NCBI GenBank assembly: GCA_963708795.1
Contig: CAVPUH010000007.1
Span: 124,001 to 188,000, forward strand
Source: DAIQRJ01 sp963708795
GTDB lineage: Bacteria > Actinomycetota > Actinomycetes > Propionibacteriales > DAIQRJ01
DNA: 64,000 nt
Direction of reading: 5' to 3'
Numbering within the stretch: position 1 is the first letter of the stretch; every line of letters starts with the position of its first letter. The translations under genes and the position numbers were made by a program. Positions 42,934 to 51,595 of the stretch are shown here, piece after piece. Below the pieces are notes generated by a model. It made no database searches and was not told where the DNA came from. It saw only the letters and a list, made by a program, of their open reading frames with translations.

Positions 42934-44313
42934 GTGAGTGTTGCCGAGTTCACCGCGCCGCCACGCGACGAGGAGGACGACCGTCGCGGATCCGGGATCG
43001 ACCGGCTCCCTCCCCAGGACGTCGCCGCCGAGCAGTGCGTGCTCGGCAGCATGCTGCTCAGCAAGGACGCGATCGCCGACGTCGTCGAGATGCTGCGCGG
43101 CAACGACTTCTACCGGCCGGTCCACGAGACCGTCCACGACGCGGTCATCGACCTCTACGGGCGTGGTGAGCCCGCCGACGCGGTGACGGTCGCGGCCGAG
43201 CTCGGGCGCCGCGGAGAGTTGACGCGGATCGGCGGCGCGTCGTACCTGCACACGCTGATCGCGAGCGTCCCGTCGGCCGCCAACGCCGGTTACTACGCGG
43301 AGATCGTGCACGAGAAGGCGGTCCTGCGACGGCTCGTGGGCGCCGGTACCAAGATCGTCCAGCTGGGATACGGCGGCGAGGGCGACGTCGACTCGATCGT
43401 CGATGCCGCGCAGGCCGAGATCTACCAGGTCAGCGAGAAACGGGCCTCCGAGGACTACATGCCGCTCTCCGACATCATGGAGGCGACTCTCGACGAGATC
43501 GAGGCGGCCAGCAGCCGCGGTGGTCAGCTGATCGGCGTGCCCACCGGTTTCGCCGACCTCGACCGTGTCACGACCGGCCTTCACCCGGGCCAGCTGGTGG
43601 TGCTGGCCGCTCGACCGGGGATCGGGAAGTCGACGCTGGGATTGGATTTCTCCAGGTCCTGCTCGATCAAGCACGGCATGACGTCGGTCATCTTCTCGCT
43701 CGAGATGGGTCGCACCGAGATCACCATGCGGCTCCTGTCGGCCGAGGCCAAGGTGTCCCTGCAGCACATGCGGCAGGGCACCATGGGCAACGACGACTGG
43801 ACGAAGCTCGCGGCGAAGATGGCCGAGGTGAGCGAGGCGCCGCTGTTCATCGACGACTCGCCCAACATGACGATGATGGAGATCCGGGCCAAGTGCCGCC
43901 GGCTCAAGCAGCGGAACAACCTCAAGCTCGTGATCGTCGACTACCTGCAGCTGATGACCTCCGGCAAGAAGGTCGAGAGCCGGCAGCAGGAGGTCGCGGA
44001 GTTCTCCCGGTCGCTCAAGTTGCTGGCGAAGGAACTCGAGGTGCCGGTGGTGGCGATCAGCCAGCTCAACCGGGGCGCCGAGCAACGGACCGACAAGAAG
44101 CCGATGCTCTCCGACCTGCGTGAGTCGGGCGCGATCGAGCAGGACGCCGACATGGTGATCCTGCTCCACCGTGACGACCAGTACGAGCGCGAGAGCACTC
44201 GCCCCGGGGAGGCCGACTTCATCCTGGCCAAGCACCGCAACGGCCCACTGGCCACCATCACCACGGCGTTCCAGGGCCACTACTCACGCTTCGTCGACAT
44301 GGCCAGCGGCTGA
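42934..44313 (+). CDS. dnaB: Replicative DNA helicase DnaB
   Basis: The 459-residue product has the N-terminal helical collar (LPPQDVAAEQCVLGSMLLSK) and the RecA-like core with Walker A ARPGIGKST, KLVIVDYLQLM (Walker B, motif H2) and VAISQLNRGAEQR, ending in LAKHRNGPLATITTAFQGHY. No intein is present. GTG at 42934 is preferred because a GGGGGAGG lies 10 nt upstream and the length is typical; an in-frame ATG at 42817 would add 39 unconserved residues with no clear ribosome site. The gene is some 17.7 kb away from rplI, much further than usual. Confidence 0.95.
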   Translation: MSVAEFTAPPRDEEDDRRGSGIDRLPPQDVAAEQCVLGSMLLSKDAIADVVEMLRGNDFYRPVHETVHDAVIDLYGRGEPADAVTVAAELGRRGELTRIGGASYLHTLIASVPSAANAGYYAEIVHEKAVLRRLVGAGTKIVQLGYGGEGDVDSIVDAAQAEIYQVSEKRASEDYMPLSDIMEATLDEIEAASSRGGQLIGVPTGFADLDRVTTGLHPGQLVVLAARPGIGKSTLGLDFSRSCSIKHGMTSVIFSLEMGRTEITMRLLSAEAKVSLQHMRQGTMGNDDWTKLAAKMAEVSEAPLFIDDSPNMTMMEIRAKCRRLKQRNNLKLVIVDYLQLMTSGKKVESRQQEVAEFSRSLKLLAKELEVPVVAISQLNRGAEQRTDKKPMLSDLRESGAIEQDADMVILLHRDDQYERESTRPGEADFILAKHRNGPLATITTAFQGHYSRFVDMASG

Positions 44314-44338
44314 CCCGGGCCGCGCCCGCGGGTGAGAC

Positions 44339-44384
44339 TGCAGAACGGCCGCACCCCACGCGTGTGAGGTGCGGCCGTTCTGCA
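44339..44384 (+). terminator. dnaB terminator
   Basis: A perfect 17-bp stem (44339-44355 with 44368-44384) encloses a 12-nt loop, 25 nt after the dnaB stop and 20 nt before the convergent gene end, so it can serve both strands. Confidence 0.9.
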
Positions 44385-44404
44385 TTCTCGGATCAGATGG
44401 TGAG

Positions 44405-45889
44405 CTATCCGGCTTCCAGCGGCAGGTCGATCGTGACGACATGCTCTGGCTTGGGGGTCGTCGACCACTTGAGCGAGTCCCCGTCGATGCACAGCACCTG
44501 GGTGGGCGAGGCCTTGAGGGAGATGCTGTAGTTCGGGTTGAGAATCACCGGGTTGCGCTTACCGGTGCTGGTGCCCAGTCCCCAGTCGGCGTTGTTGCTG
44601 TTGTAGATGCCGAGGAAGCGATCCTGGCCGGCCGTGCCACTCGTCTCCTTGCGCAGATAGATGTCGTCCGCCTCGAAGGACCAGACGCAGCCATGGGCTT
44701 CGGACTCGCTCTGCACCACCTTCGCGTAGTTTCCGGCGGTGCATCCCAACCACCCGAGCTTCTTCCCCGTGGCCAGGTCGGACACCGTCACATGCTTGTA
44801 GTCGTGCGTCGCGTAGATCAGCGCATAGGTGCTCCAGCCCCACCAATCCTTCGTCCAGCTGTAGTCCTGTCGGTTGGCGACGTCATTGCGGCGCGCCGCG
44901 ACTCCGTCCACCACCTTGAACAGCGGCGAGAAGTTCTCCTTCGTCGTCACGTCCGCCACCCGCTTCAGGTCCGGCGTGAAGTTGAGCGCCGTGTACGCAG
45001 ACGGCTTGCCTTCGTAGGCGTTCCACACATCGTCGGCGGACGCCTGGCTCGCCTTGAACACCATCGCCTGGTTGGCCTTACTGATGTCGTCGAACAGTCG
45101 CTTGTCGCCGAAGGCGGTCCACGACTCCCCGGCCTTGTTCCAAACCTTCAGTCCGTTCCTCGAGTCCTCGTCGTGCATCGATCGGCAGAGCAGGCTCCCG
45201 AGGCTTCCACTGAAGCCCGGGATCGGCGTCATCACCTGCTGGTAGAGCTCCCGGCGCGGAGCCCGCATGTGTCCCGCCGAGAAGAGGTCGGTGAGGAAGT
45301 GGTCGGCGAACGCATTGATCGCGTAGGCCTCCTCGAGCCGAGACTCGGCTTCTTCGGCGCTGACACCGGCGCCCTTGATCTGGGCCGCCTTGTCCATCGC
45401 GATCTCGTGTCCGGCGCGGTAGGCGATGATCGCGAAACCGGTGAAGTGGTCCCAGTTCTCCGCCGCCAGGTTGAGATAACGGCCCATCGGCAGCCAGTCG
45501 GTCACCTCCGAGCCGCCGCCGGTAGCGACGTTCCACTTCTTCGACAGCGAATCCCCCATCCCCGCGTACACAGTCGAGGGCTGACGCTTGTCCGCGATCG
45601 CCTTCTCGACGGCGTCGATCTCGATCTGCATGATGTCGAGGATCGTGGCGATCTGGTTCCAGTTGGTGGCCAGGGAGCCGTAGGCCGCGAGGAAGGCGGC
45701 CTTGTGGTCGTCGGTCGTGCTGATCGGCCCACCGACGACGCCGAAGAAGTCGCCGCCGAGCGCGATGCCCTGGCCGTAGGTGAGAGAGGTGGGATGTGCA
45801 CGCAGCGGCAGACCTGCCGCCGACTTCGTTCCCGAGGCGAACTTGAGCTGGAGCGCGTCGCCGATCGACGCGTGTTCTGCGCTTTCCAC
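44405..45889 (-). CDS. PLC/S1-P1-like zinc-dependent helical protein, unclassified
   Basis: The 494-residue protein has a helical N-terminal half with NWDHFTGFAIIAYRAGHEIA and AYAINAFADHFLTDLFSAGH followed by MR, where repeated His/Asp residues resemble the zinc site of phospholipase C / S1-P1 nuclease-type enzymes, and LLCRSMHDEDSRNGLKV. The C-terminal third (about 340-494) is beta-rich. Similar bacterial proteins are annotated phospholipases, but the assignment is by motif only. No signal peptide is visible, odd for such an enzyme. GTG at 45887-45889 has AAAGGAA about 7 nt upstream. Base composition is slightly lower in GC than neighbours, so transfer is possible. Confidence 0.6.
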   Translation of the reverse strand: MESAEHASIGDALQLKFASGTKSAAGLPLRAHPTSLTYGQGIALGGDFFGVVGGPISTTDDHKAAFLAAYGSLATNWNQIATILDIMQIEIDAVEKAIADKRQPSTVYAGMGDSLSKKWNVATGGGSEVTDWLPMGRYLNLAAENWDHFTGFAIIAYRAGHEIAMDKAAQIKGAGVSAEEAESRLEEAYAINAFADHFLTDLFSAGHMRAPRRELYQQVMTPIPGFSGSLGSLLCRSMHDEDSRNGLKVWNKAGESWTAFGDKRLFDDISKANQAMVFKASQASADDVWNAYEGKPSAYTALNFTPDLKRVADVTTKENFSPLFKVVDGVAARRNDVANRQDYSWTKDWWGWSTYALIYATHDYKHVTVSDLATGKKLGWLGCTAGNYAKVVQSESEAHGCVWSFEADDIYLRKETSGTAGQDRFLGIYNSNNADWGLGTSTGKRNPVILNPNYSISLKASPTQVLCIDGDSLKWSTTPKPEHVVTIDLPLEAG

Positions 45890-46237
45890 CAGGTGTTCCT
45901 TTCACGACATCCCCGACTCGCAGCCCGGTCGGGAAGCGTGTTCCAACCGTGGCGTTTCGGCCCGATTTGTGCAAGACCTACCGGTACGAGAATGTGGCCG
46001 GAATCGCCCTCGGTGATCTCGACGGCACGGAGCGCGCTCAGCGGGGTTGGCGTGGTGGGGAGCGACGGGGTCGTTCGAGCGCGGCGGCCGGCGCTCTGGC
46101 GAGTGCAGATCACCCTCGTGGACCGCTGGCCACCGGTGACCCCACGCTGCGGACGTGGTTGGCTCGGGGGCACCGGGCCACCGGGCGGACGTGATCGCCG
46201 ACGGTTCGGCCCTCAGACCGTCGCCGAAGGGATTCTC
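45890..46237. other. 348-nt gap between divergent genes, no gene seen
   Basis: No convincing reading frame, RNA or repeat was found. It must hold the promoters of the PLC-like and UBP-type genes, but no clear -35/-10 pair stands out. Confidence 0.5.
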
Positions 46238-46585
46238 GTGTCAGACACCGAAGGAATCGACCCCAGCGTTCCGCCTTCGGGCACTGGGTGCGCGGAGTGC
46301 CTCGCGAGCGACGGGTGGTGGTTCCACCTCCGGCGCTGTGCCCAGTGCGGGCACATCGGCTGCTGTGACACGTCGCCGTCCCAGCACGGCACGGCTCACT
46401 TCCGCGAGACCGGGCACCCGGTGATCCGTTCGTTCGAGCCCGGTGAGGACTGGTTCTGGGACTTCCGGACCGAACGCGGGTTCAACGGGCCGCATCTCGC
46501 CGACCCGCAGCATCATCCGGCCGACCAGCCGGCTCCCGGCCCGGCTGGAGGCGTTCCCAGCGACTGGGAGCAACGGCTGAACTGA
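46238..46585 (+). CDS. UBP-type zinc finger protein
   Basis: The 115-residue protein has CAECLASDGWWFHLRRCAQC then GHIGCCD and H-x-AHFRETGHPVI, the Cys/His pattern of the ZnF-UBP fold that in eukaryotes binds the C-terminus of ubiquitin. Bacterial copies are small stand-alone proteins with unknown partners. GTG at 46238 has AAGG 7 nt upstream. Confidence 0.88.
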   Translation: MSDTEGIDPSVPPSGTGCAECLASDGWWFHLRRCAQCGHIGCCDTSPSQHGTAHFRETGHPVIRSFEPGEDWFWDFRTERGFNGPHLADPQHHPADQPAPGPAGGVPSDWEQRLN

Positions 46586-46649
46586 CGGCGACGCGGGGAG
46601 CAACGTTCGCCGCCGGCTGCGGCCTGGGAGCGTGAATGTGCGGCCAGGC

Positions 46650-46691
46650 TGTCAGGCAGATGGTGCGCTATGGCGCACGGTTCGACTGACA
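46650..46691. repeat. Fifth copy of the palindromic repeat
   Basis: The 42-nt element starts TGTCAG, has GGTGCGC...GGCGCAC at the centre and ends GGTTCG-a-CTGACA. It matches the 29321-29560 units at 34-35 of 42 positions. It stands alone 75 nt upstream of the 13E12-type HNH gene and after the UBP gene. Confidence 0.8.
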
Positions 46692-46730
46692 ACCGGCTCC
46701 ATCAGCCGCCGGTCTGCTGCGGCGAGCGGC

Positions 46731-46759
46731 TTGCGCCCACGACATTGTTCGATTAAAAT
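46731..46759 (+). promoter_or_regulatory. Promoter of the DUF222-HNH gene, leaderless
   Basis: TTGCGC (46731-46736), a 17-nt spacer and TAAAAT (46754-46759) lie 6 nt before the ATG. The AT-rich -10 stands out against the surroundings. Confidence 0.7.
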
Positions 46760-46765
46760 AACTGC

Positions 46766-48340
46766 ATGATCACGTCCGACGTCAGTGCAGCCTGTGCAGA
46801 CGCCGCGTTCGATGCCGGGTCGCGGATCGAGCTACCCGCGCTGCAGATCGCCGCCGGCCCGGCTTTGGCCGTCGCGATCGGAGCGCTCGATCCCACCGAG
46901 CTCAGTGTCGGCGGGGCGGTAGAGCTGGTGGCTGCCTGCCAGCGGATGATGCGCTGGTCCGAGGGCATGCAGATGGTGGCCCTCGGGGAATACGCCCGCT
47001 ACCAGACCTGGATGGGCGACGACGACGATCGCGACGATCCGGCCGGCGTCCGGGCCAAGCACTTCGGCGCGGGCGATCTGGAGGCGCTGAGCGAGTTCGC
47101 CGATCGGGAGATCGCCTGTGCGCTCGGCATCGCTCCGGTCTCCGCAGGCGCGAAGCTGGGGGTGGCCCAGGATCTGGCCGAACGACTGGCCGACACCAGA
47201 GCGGCGATGCTCGGCGGGACCCTCGACGGCTACCGGGCCAAGCTGATCGCCGTCGCGACCCGGCCGCTCCCGACCGTTGCTGTGGCCGTGGTCGAGGCGC
47301 AGATCCTTCCGCGCGCGGCGCGACTGCCCTACGGCCGGCTGCGTTCCGAACTCGAGCGGCTGGTGATCGCGGCCGACCCTACCGCCGCCACCGAGCGGCA
47401 TGAGCGCGAGCGGAAGCGTCGCCGGTGCTGGGTCGACCCGGCACCGGACGGCATGGCCTACCTGACCGCCCACCTGACTGCTGACGCCGCCGACACCGTG
47501 TGGAAAGCGCTCGACGCACGGGCCTGGGCCGGTCGTGAGCTCGCCGGCGCGACGAGCGAGGTCCGGACCATCGACCAACGTCGCGTCGATGCGCTCGTCG
47601 ACCTGTGCGCGGCCTCGCTGGACCGTTCCCTGGCCGGGCACTTCACCGTGCCGGGAGTCGAACACGCGCCCGCGGCGGCGATCGCGCGCGTCCGGTCGAT
47701 CGTCCAACGCCGCTGCCTGATCAACGTCCATGTCGGTGCCGACGTCCTTCTCGGCGTCGGTGACGGCCCCGTGTACCTCTCGGGATTCGGCTGGGTTCCG
47801 GCGCCCGTCGGGCGGCGGCTCCTCGGCGCGAACGCGGTTCTCCGGAGGATCGTCGACGACCCCGTCGACGGGCGGCCGCTCGAGGTGTCGAGACGGACCT
47901 ACCGGCCGACCGCCGAGATGGCCGAGGCAGCCCGACAACGAGATCAGCTCTGTACCTTCCCGACCTGTAGCCGTCCCGCGAGCGAGTGCCAACTCGACCA
48001 CACGCGACCACATCCCCAGGGACGTCACGGACCGGCCAGGCCAGGCGACCTGCACGGTACGAGCACCGGCGGGCTCGGGTCGCTGTGCGATGCCGAACAC
48101 CGGCTGAAGACCCACGGCGGGTGGACCGTCGCGAGGCTCGTCGACCGCTGGGAATGGATCTCGCCGGCCGGCAAGTGCTATGTCACGCCCGGGACGAGCT
48201 ATGCACCGCGGTCGCTGGCGGAGCTGGCGATCGCGGACCGCGTGACGGGCGAACTGGCTGTGCTCGCCGCGGCGGCGGCAGACGAGAGAGCTCTGCTCGC
48301 GGCCAGGTCTGTGGACGCCACCGACAGACCGCCGTTCTGA
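46766..48340 (+). CDS. 13E12/DUF222 protein with HNH endonuclease domain
   Basis: The 524-residue protein has a DUF222 N-terminal region (AVELVAACQRMMRWSEGMQM; AKLIAVATRPLP) and a C-terminal HNH nuclease core with CTFPTCSRPASECQLDHTRP and LCDAEHRLKTHGGWTV (Cys pairs, DH and final H). This is the actinobacterial 13E12 repeat family, frequently multicopy and linked to mobile repeat elements in mycobacteria. The AT-rich leaderless promoter and a palindromic repeat lie directly upstream. Confidence 0.9.
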   Translation: MITSDVSAACADAAFDAGSRIELPALQIAAGPALAVAIGALDPTELSVGGAVELVAACQRMMRWSEGMQMVALGEYARYQTWMGDDDDRDDPAGVRAKHFGAGDLEALSEFADREIACALGIAPVSAGAKLGVAQDLAERLADTRAAMLGGTLDGYRAKLIAVATRPLPTVAVAVVEAQILPRAARLPYGRLRSELERLVIAADPTAATERHERERKRRRCWVDPAPDGMAYLTAHLTADAADTVWKALDARAWAGRELAGATSEVRTIDQRRVDALVDLCAASLDRSLAGHFTVPGVEHAPAAAIARVRSIVQRRCLINVHVGADVLLGVGDGPVYLSGFGWVPAPVGRRLLGANAVLRRIVDDPVDGRPLEVSRRTYRPTAEMAEAARQRDQLCTFPTCSRPASECQLDHTRPHPQGRHGPARPGDLHGTSTGGLGSLCDAEHRLKTHGGWTVARLVDRWEWISPAGKCYVTPGTSYAPRSLAELAIADRVTGELAVLAAAAADERALLAARSVDATDRPPF

Positions 48341-48395
48341 AACCGACGGCGAATCCCGTGTGCGGGCCATGGACCGGACTGTCGGATCCTCGGTG

Positions 48396-48401
48396 CATAG
48401 T
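48396..48401 (+). promoter_or_regulatory. -10 element CATAGT, leaderless FMN-binding gene
   Basis: CATAGT is followed by 7 nt and the ATG at 48409. No -35 is convincing. Confidence 0.35.
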
Positions 48402-48408
48402 CCGACGC

Positions 48409-48948
48409 ATGTACGAGACAGACGACGAGCTGAACGAGCTGCAGGCGCTGCTCGATGCGTCCCACGGCGGCGCCACCCATCATCTGCGCGACATCATCAA
48501 CGACGACCGGACCCTGAGCGCACGGGAGGTGGCCGGCCTGATGACGGGCATGCGGCTGTTGTCCGTCGCCAGCGTGACTCGCACCGGCGAGCCGCGGATC
48601 AGCGGTCTCGACGGTCACTTCCTCCACGGCCGCTGGACGATCGGTACGAGCCGGAGCTCCGCGAAGGCCCGACAGTTCGCCTCCCGCCCGGCGACGAGCG
48701 CCGCCTGCCTGGAGGGCGAGGACATCGCGGTGTTCACTCACGGGCAGGTGGAGTTCCTCGAGGAGGACCACGCCGCCTTCGCCGAGACCGTCGATCACTG
48801 GACGGCCCACTACGGCTCGTCCCCGCTGACCTGGGGCGACACCGTCATGATGCGCATCCGGCCGACCTGGATGGTCGGCTACGCCTTCAAGCGCTCGGAC
48901 ACACTCGCCCGGCGCGGAGTGCCGGAGGAGCCCCGGCCCCTGCGCTGA
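48409..48948 (+). CDS. Pyridoxamine-5'-phosphate-oxidase-like FMN-binding protein
   Basis: The 179-residue protein has LSVASVTRTGEPRISGLDGH, GRWTIGTSRSSAKARQFASR and VMMRIRPTWMVGYAFKR, the split-barrel PNPOx fold that binds FMN or F420. The N-terminus (about 40 residues) is an extra helical segment. Actinobacterial relatives often use F420, but the cofactor cannot be assigned. Confidence 0.8.
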   Translation: MYETDDELNELQALLDASHGGATHHLRDIINDDRTLSAREVAGLMTGMRLLSVASVTRTGEPRISGLDGHFLHGRWTIGTSRSSAKARQFASRPATSAACLEGEDIAVFTHGQVEFLEEDHAAFAETVDHWTAHYGSSPLTWGDTVMMRIRPTWMVGYAFKRSDTLARRGVPEEPRPLR

Positions 48949-49013
48949 CCGGCGCCGCCGACCACGCAGCTGGCCGCGTCTCGGGTCGAGGTGACACCTC
49001 GACCTGCGCTGAC

Positions 49014-49019
49014 TACGGT
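49014..49019 (+). promoter_or_regulatory. -10 element TACGGT with -35 GTGACA, leaderless
   Basis: GTGACA (48991-48996), a 17-nt spacer and TACGGT are followed by 7 nt and the ATG at 49027. This is one of the best-formed leaderless promoters in the window. Confidence 0.6.
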
Positions 49020-49026
49020 CCCGCTC

Positions 49027-49845
49027 ATGGATCAGGTCGAGGTCGACGCCCGCATCCGTGCCTACTACACGTCGGCCTTCGATGAGAGCGCCCGCCTGAC
49101 CGCTCGATCGCCGCAGGGCAGGTTGGAGTTCGAGCGGGCCCAGGAACTCGTCACCACCCGGCTGGACGCCGGCTCGCACGTGATCGACGTCGGCGGCGCC
49201 ACCGGCATCCACGCAGCCGCGCTCGCCGCCGCCGGGCACGACGTCACGATGGTCGACCCCGTTCCGGCCCAGGTGGCGGCCGCTCAGGCCATCGGGACGT
49301 TCGAGGCCATCTGCGGCGACGCCCGGGTCCTGGACTTCCCGGCCAACTCCTTCGACGCCGCCCTTCTCTTCGGGCCGCTCTACCATCTCGCCGACCGCCG
49401 CGACCGGGCGCGAGCGCTTCACGAGGCGGCGCGCGTCGTGCGTCCCGGCGGCTGGGTGTTCGCCGCCGTCATCCCGCGCTACGTCGCCCACGCGTCGCTC
49501 GTGCTCGGACACGAGGTCCCGCATCCCTACCCGGACGCGTGGATCGGACTGCTCGAGCACGGCTCGTTCCCGCTGCAGGCCGAGGGATTCCCCGGCGTGC
49601 ACTTCCACACGAGCGAGGAACTCGAGGAGGAACTCACCGATGCCGGACTGACCGACGTCGAGGTGCTCGGAATCGAGGGCCCGACCGGGCTCGCGTTCGA
49701 GATGCTCGTGGAAGCCGACGACCGGCTGCACGACGCCGCGATGACGATCGCTCGCGCGACCGCCGCCGTTCCCGGCGTTCGGGACACGAGCAGCCACGTG
49801 ATGGGCATCGCCCGCGTCCCCGCCGCCGGCGTCAGGTCCAGATAG
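49027..49845 (+). CDS. Class I SAM-dependent methyltransferase
   Basis: The 272-residue protein has motif I HVIDVGGATGIHAAALAAAG, the acidic end of strand 2 in VTMVDPVPA, GDARVLDFPANSFDAALLFG, and RVVRPGGWVFAAVI. The small-molecule or natural-product substrate is unknown. No clear partner gene. Confidence 0.85.
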   Translation: MDQVEVDARIRAYYTSAFDESARLTARSPQGRLEFERAQELVTTRLDAGSHVIDVGGATGIHAAALAAAGHDVTMVDPVPAQVAAAQAIGTFEAICGDARVLDFPANSFDAALLFGPLYHLADRRDRARALHEAARVVRPGGWVFAAVIPRYVAHASLVLGHEVPHPYPDAWIGLLEHGSFPLQAEGFPGVHFHTSEELEEELTDAGLTDVEVLGIEGPTGLAFEMLVEADDRLHDAAMTIARATAAVPGVRDTSSHVMGIARVPAAGVRSR

Positions 49846-49905
49846 CGCACGGATAGCTACCCAGCGCCCGCTCGGGATGTCGGCGCCTTGGGTCAGGATG
49901 ACTCG

Positions 49906-51009
49906 ATGAGCCGACGCCCATCCCTGACCCGGCTGAGGCTGGCCGCCCAGCGCATCGAAGGGAGCATGTTCACCACACCGGCCGAGGTCGTGGAGTGGAT
50001 GCTCGCCATGCAGGGGCAGGACCTGCCCGGCGCCAAGTGGTCGGTCGGATTGCGTGCCCCCGGCAGCACACTCGCCGACGTCGACGCAGCACTGGCCCGG
50101 GGCGAGATCGTCAGGTCCTGGCCCATGCGGGGCACGCTCCACCTCGTCCCCGCCCGCGACATCGGCTGGATGGTGGGGCTCACCGCCGATCGCACGCTCC
50201 GGTCCCTCGCGCGCCGCTACCGGGAACTCGACCTCGACCATCACACGTTCGCCAAGGCCGGCGACATCGCGGTCGACCTGCTGCAGGGCGGGAAGGCCAT
50301 GCCGCGCGCCAAGGTCTTCGAAGCCTTCGAAGCGGCGGGCATTGCGACCGACGGTCAGCGCGGCCCGCATCTGCTCGGGCACCTGCACCAGCGCGCGCTT
50401 CTCGTGCTCGGCCCCATGCAGGGCGCCGGCCAGGCCGTGGCGCTGCACGACGAGTGGATCCCGGAGCCGCGACGACCACAGCGCGACGAAGCTCTCGGCG
50501 AGTTCGTCCACCGCTACTTCCGCAGTCACGGCCCCGCCACGATCAAGGACTTCCTGTGGTGGACCAAGCTCCTCGTCCGCGACGCCGCCACCGGCCTCGC
50601 GATCGCCCGCGACCGGCTCGAGGAGCTCGAGATCGACGGCACCAGCTACTGGATGGAACCCGGGCTCCCCGACCGGGCCGCCGGCCTGGTGCACGCGTTG
50701 CCCGGATTCGACGAGTATCTGCTCGGCTACCAGAACCGCGACGCCGCCCTGGACCCGGATGACGCCGCCGTCGTCGTACCCGGCAACAACGGCGTCTTCC
50801 AGCCGACGATCGTGTCCCGCGGCCGGGTCGTCGGGATCTGGCGCCGCAAGGTCACCCCGTCCGGCACGACTGTCACAGCGGTGCCGTTCCACTCACTGCC
50901 GGCCAGGACCCGGTCCGCGTTCGAGGTCTCGGTCCGCGCCTACGGACGATTCCTCGGCACCGGCGCGGTCGTCGGATCCGTACAAGACACGACCGCGACA
51001 TCCGGGTGA
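49906..51009 (+). CDS. AlkZ/YcaQ-like winged-helix DNA-binding protein (HTH_42)
   Basis: The 367-residue protein has a tandem winged-helix scaffold with WMLAMQGQDLPGAKWSVGLR (Q36 and Q38) near the N-terminus. In AlkZ/YcaQ glycosylases this region holds the catalytic Q-x-Q/Q-x-D motif; the pair Q36-G-Q38 fits. RSWPMRGTLHLVPARDIGWM and DEYLLGYQNRDAAL follow. A role as a crosslink or alkylation DNA glycosylase, or self-resistance, is possible. AGGA lies 7 nt ahead of the ATG. Confidence 0.8.
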   Translation: MSRRPSLTRLRLAAQRIEGSMFTTPAEVVEWMLAMQGQDLPGAKWSVGLRAPGSTLADVDAALARGEIVRSWPMRGTLHLVPARDIGWMVGLTADRTLRSLARRYRELDLDHHTFAKAGDIAVDLLQGGKAMPRAKVFEAFEAAGIATDGQRGPHLLGHLHQRALLVLGPMQGAGQAVALHDEWIPEPRRPQRDEALGEFVHRYFRSHGPATIKDFLWWTKLLVRDAATGLAIARDRLEELEIDGTSYWMEPGLPDRAAGLVHALPGFDEYLLGYQNRDAALDPDDAAVVVPGNNGVFQPTIVSRGRVVGIWRRKVTPSGTTVTAVPFHSLPARTRSAFEVSVRAYGRFLGTGAVVGSVQDTTATSG

Positions 51010-51019
51010 ACATGGACGC

Positions 51020-51595
51020 ATGACCACGACCACAGACCACGCCGACCGCTACCGCCGTCTCGCCGCGGAGTTCACCCGGCGGGTCGACGCCGTACGTCCC
51101 GATCAGTGGGACCTCCCGTCGACCTGCGAGGAGTGGACCGTTCGCGGGGTGCTCGAGCACGTCATCACCAGCGAGCACGCCATGCTCGGCCCGGTCGACC
51201 TGACCACGCCGTTGACGATCGACATCGCAGTCGACCCCGCCGGTGCCTGGGCCGAACTGCGCGACCTGATCCAGGGAGTGCTCGACGACCCGGCCAAGGC
51301 GGGTCGCGAATACGACGGCATGTTCGGTCGCACCACACTCAGCCAGACCATGAACGACTTCGGCGGCTTCGACCTGCTCGTCCACGGCTGGGACATCGCC
51401 CGCTCGACCGGGCAGGACGACGCGCTTCCGGCCGATGAGGTGGAGGTCGTGCTGGCCATGACCGACCAGCTCGGCGACATGCTGCGATCGCCCGGCGTGT
51501 GCGGTCCGGAGGTTCCGGTCGGCGACGATGCCGAAGCCCAGGAGCGACTCCTCGGTCGGCTCGGTCGTCAGTACGCGCCGTCCCGGTCCGGGTAG
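51020..51595 (+). CDS. TIGR03086-family DinB-like metal-binding protein
   Basis: The 191-residue protein has RVDAVRPDQWDLPSTCEEWT with VRGVLEHVITSE and FDLLVHGWDIARSTG, the His/Asp metal site of the mycothiol-dependent isomerase-like superfamily. It is a second member of this fold in the window. The function is unknown. It starts 10 nt after the AlkZ-like stop, so the two are likely co-transcribed. Confidence 0.83.
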   Translation: MTTTTDHADRYRRLAAEFTRRVDAVRPDQWDLPSTCEEWTVRGVLEHVITSEHAMLGPVDLTTPLTIDIAVDPAGAWAELRDLIQGVLDDPAKAGREYDGMFGRTTLSQTMNDFGGFDLLVHGWDIARSTGQDDALPADEVEVVLAMTDQLGDMLRSPGVCGPEVPVGDDAEAQERLLGRLGRQYAPSRSG

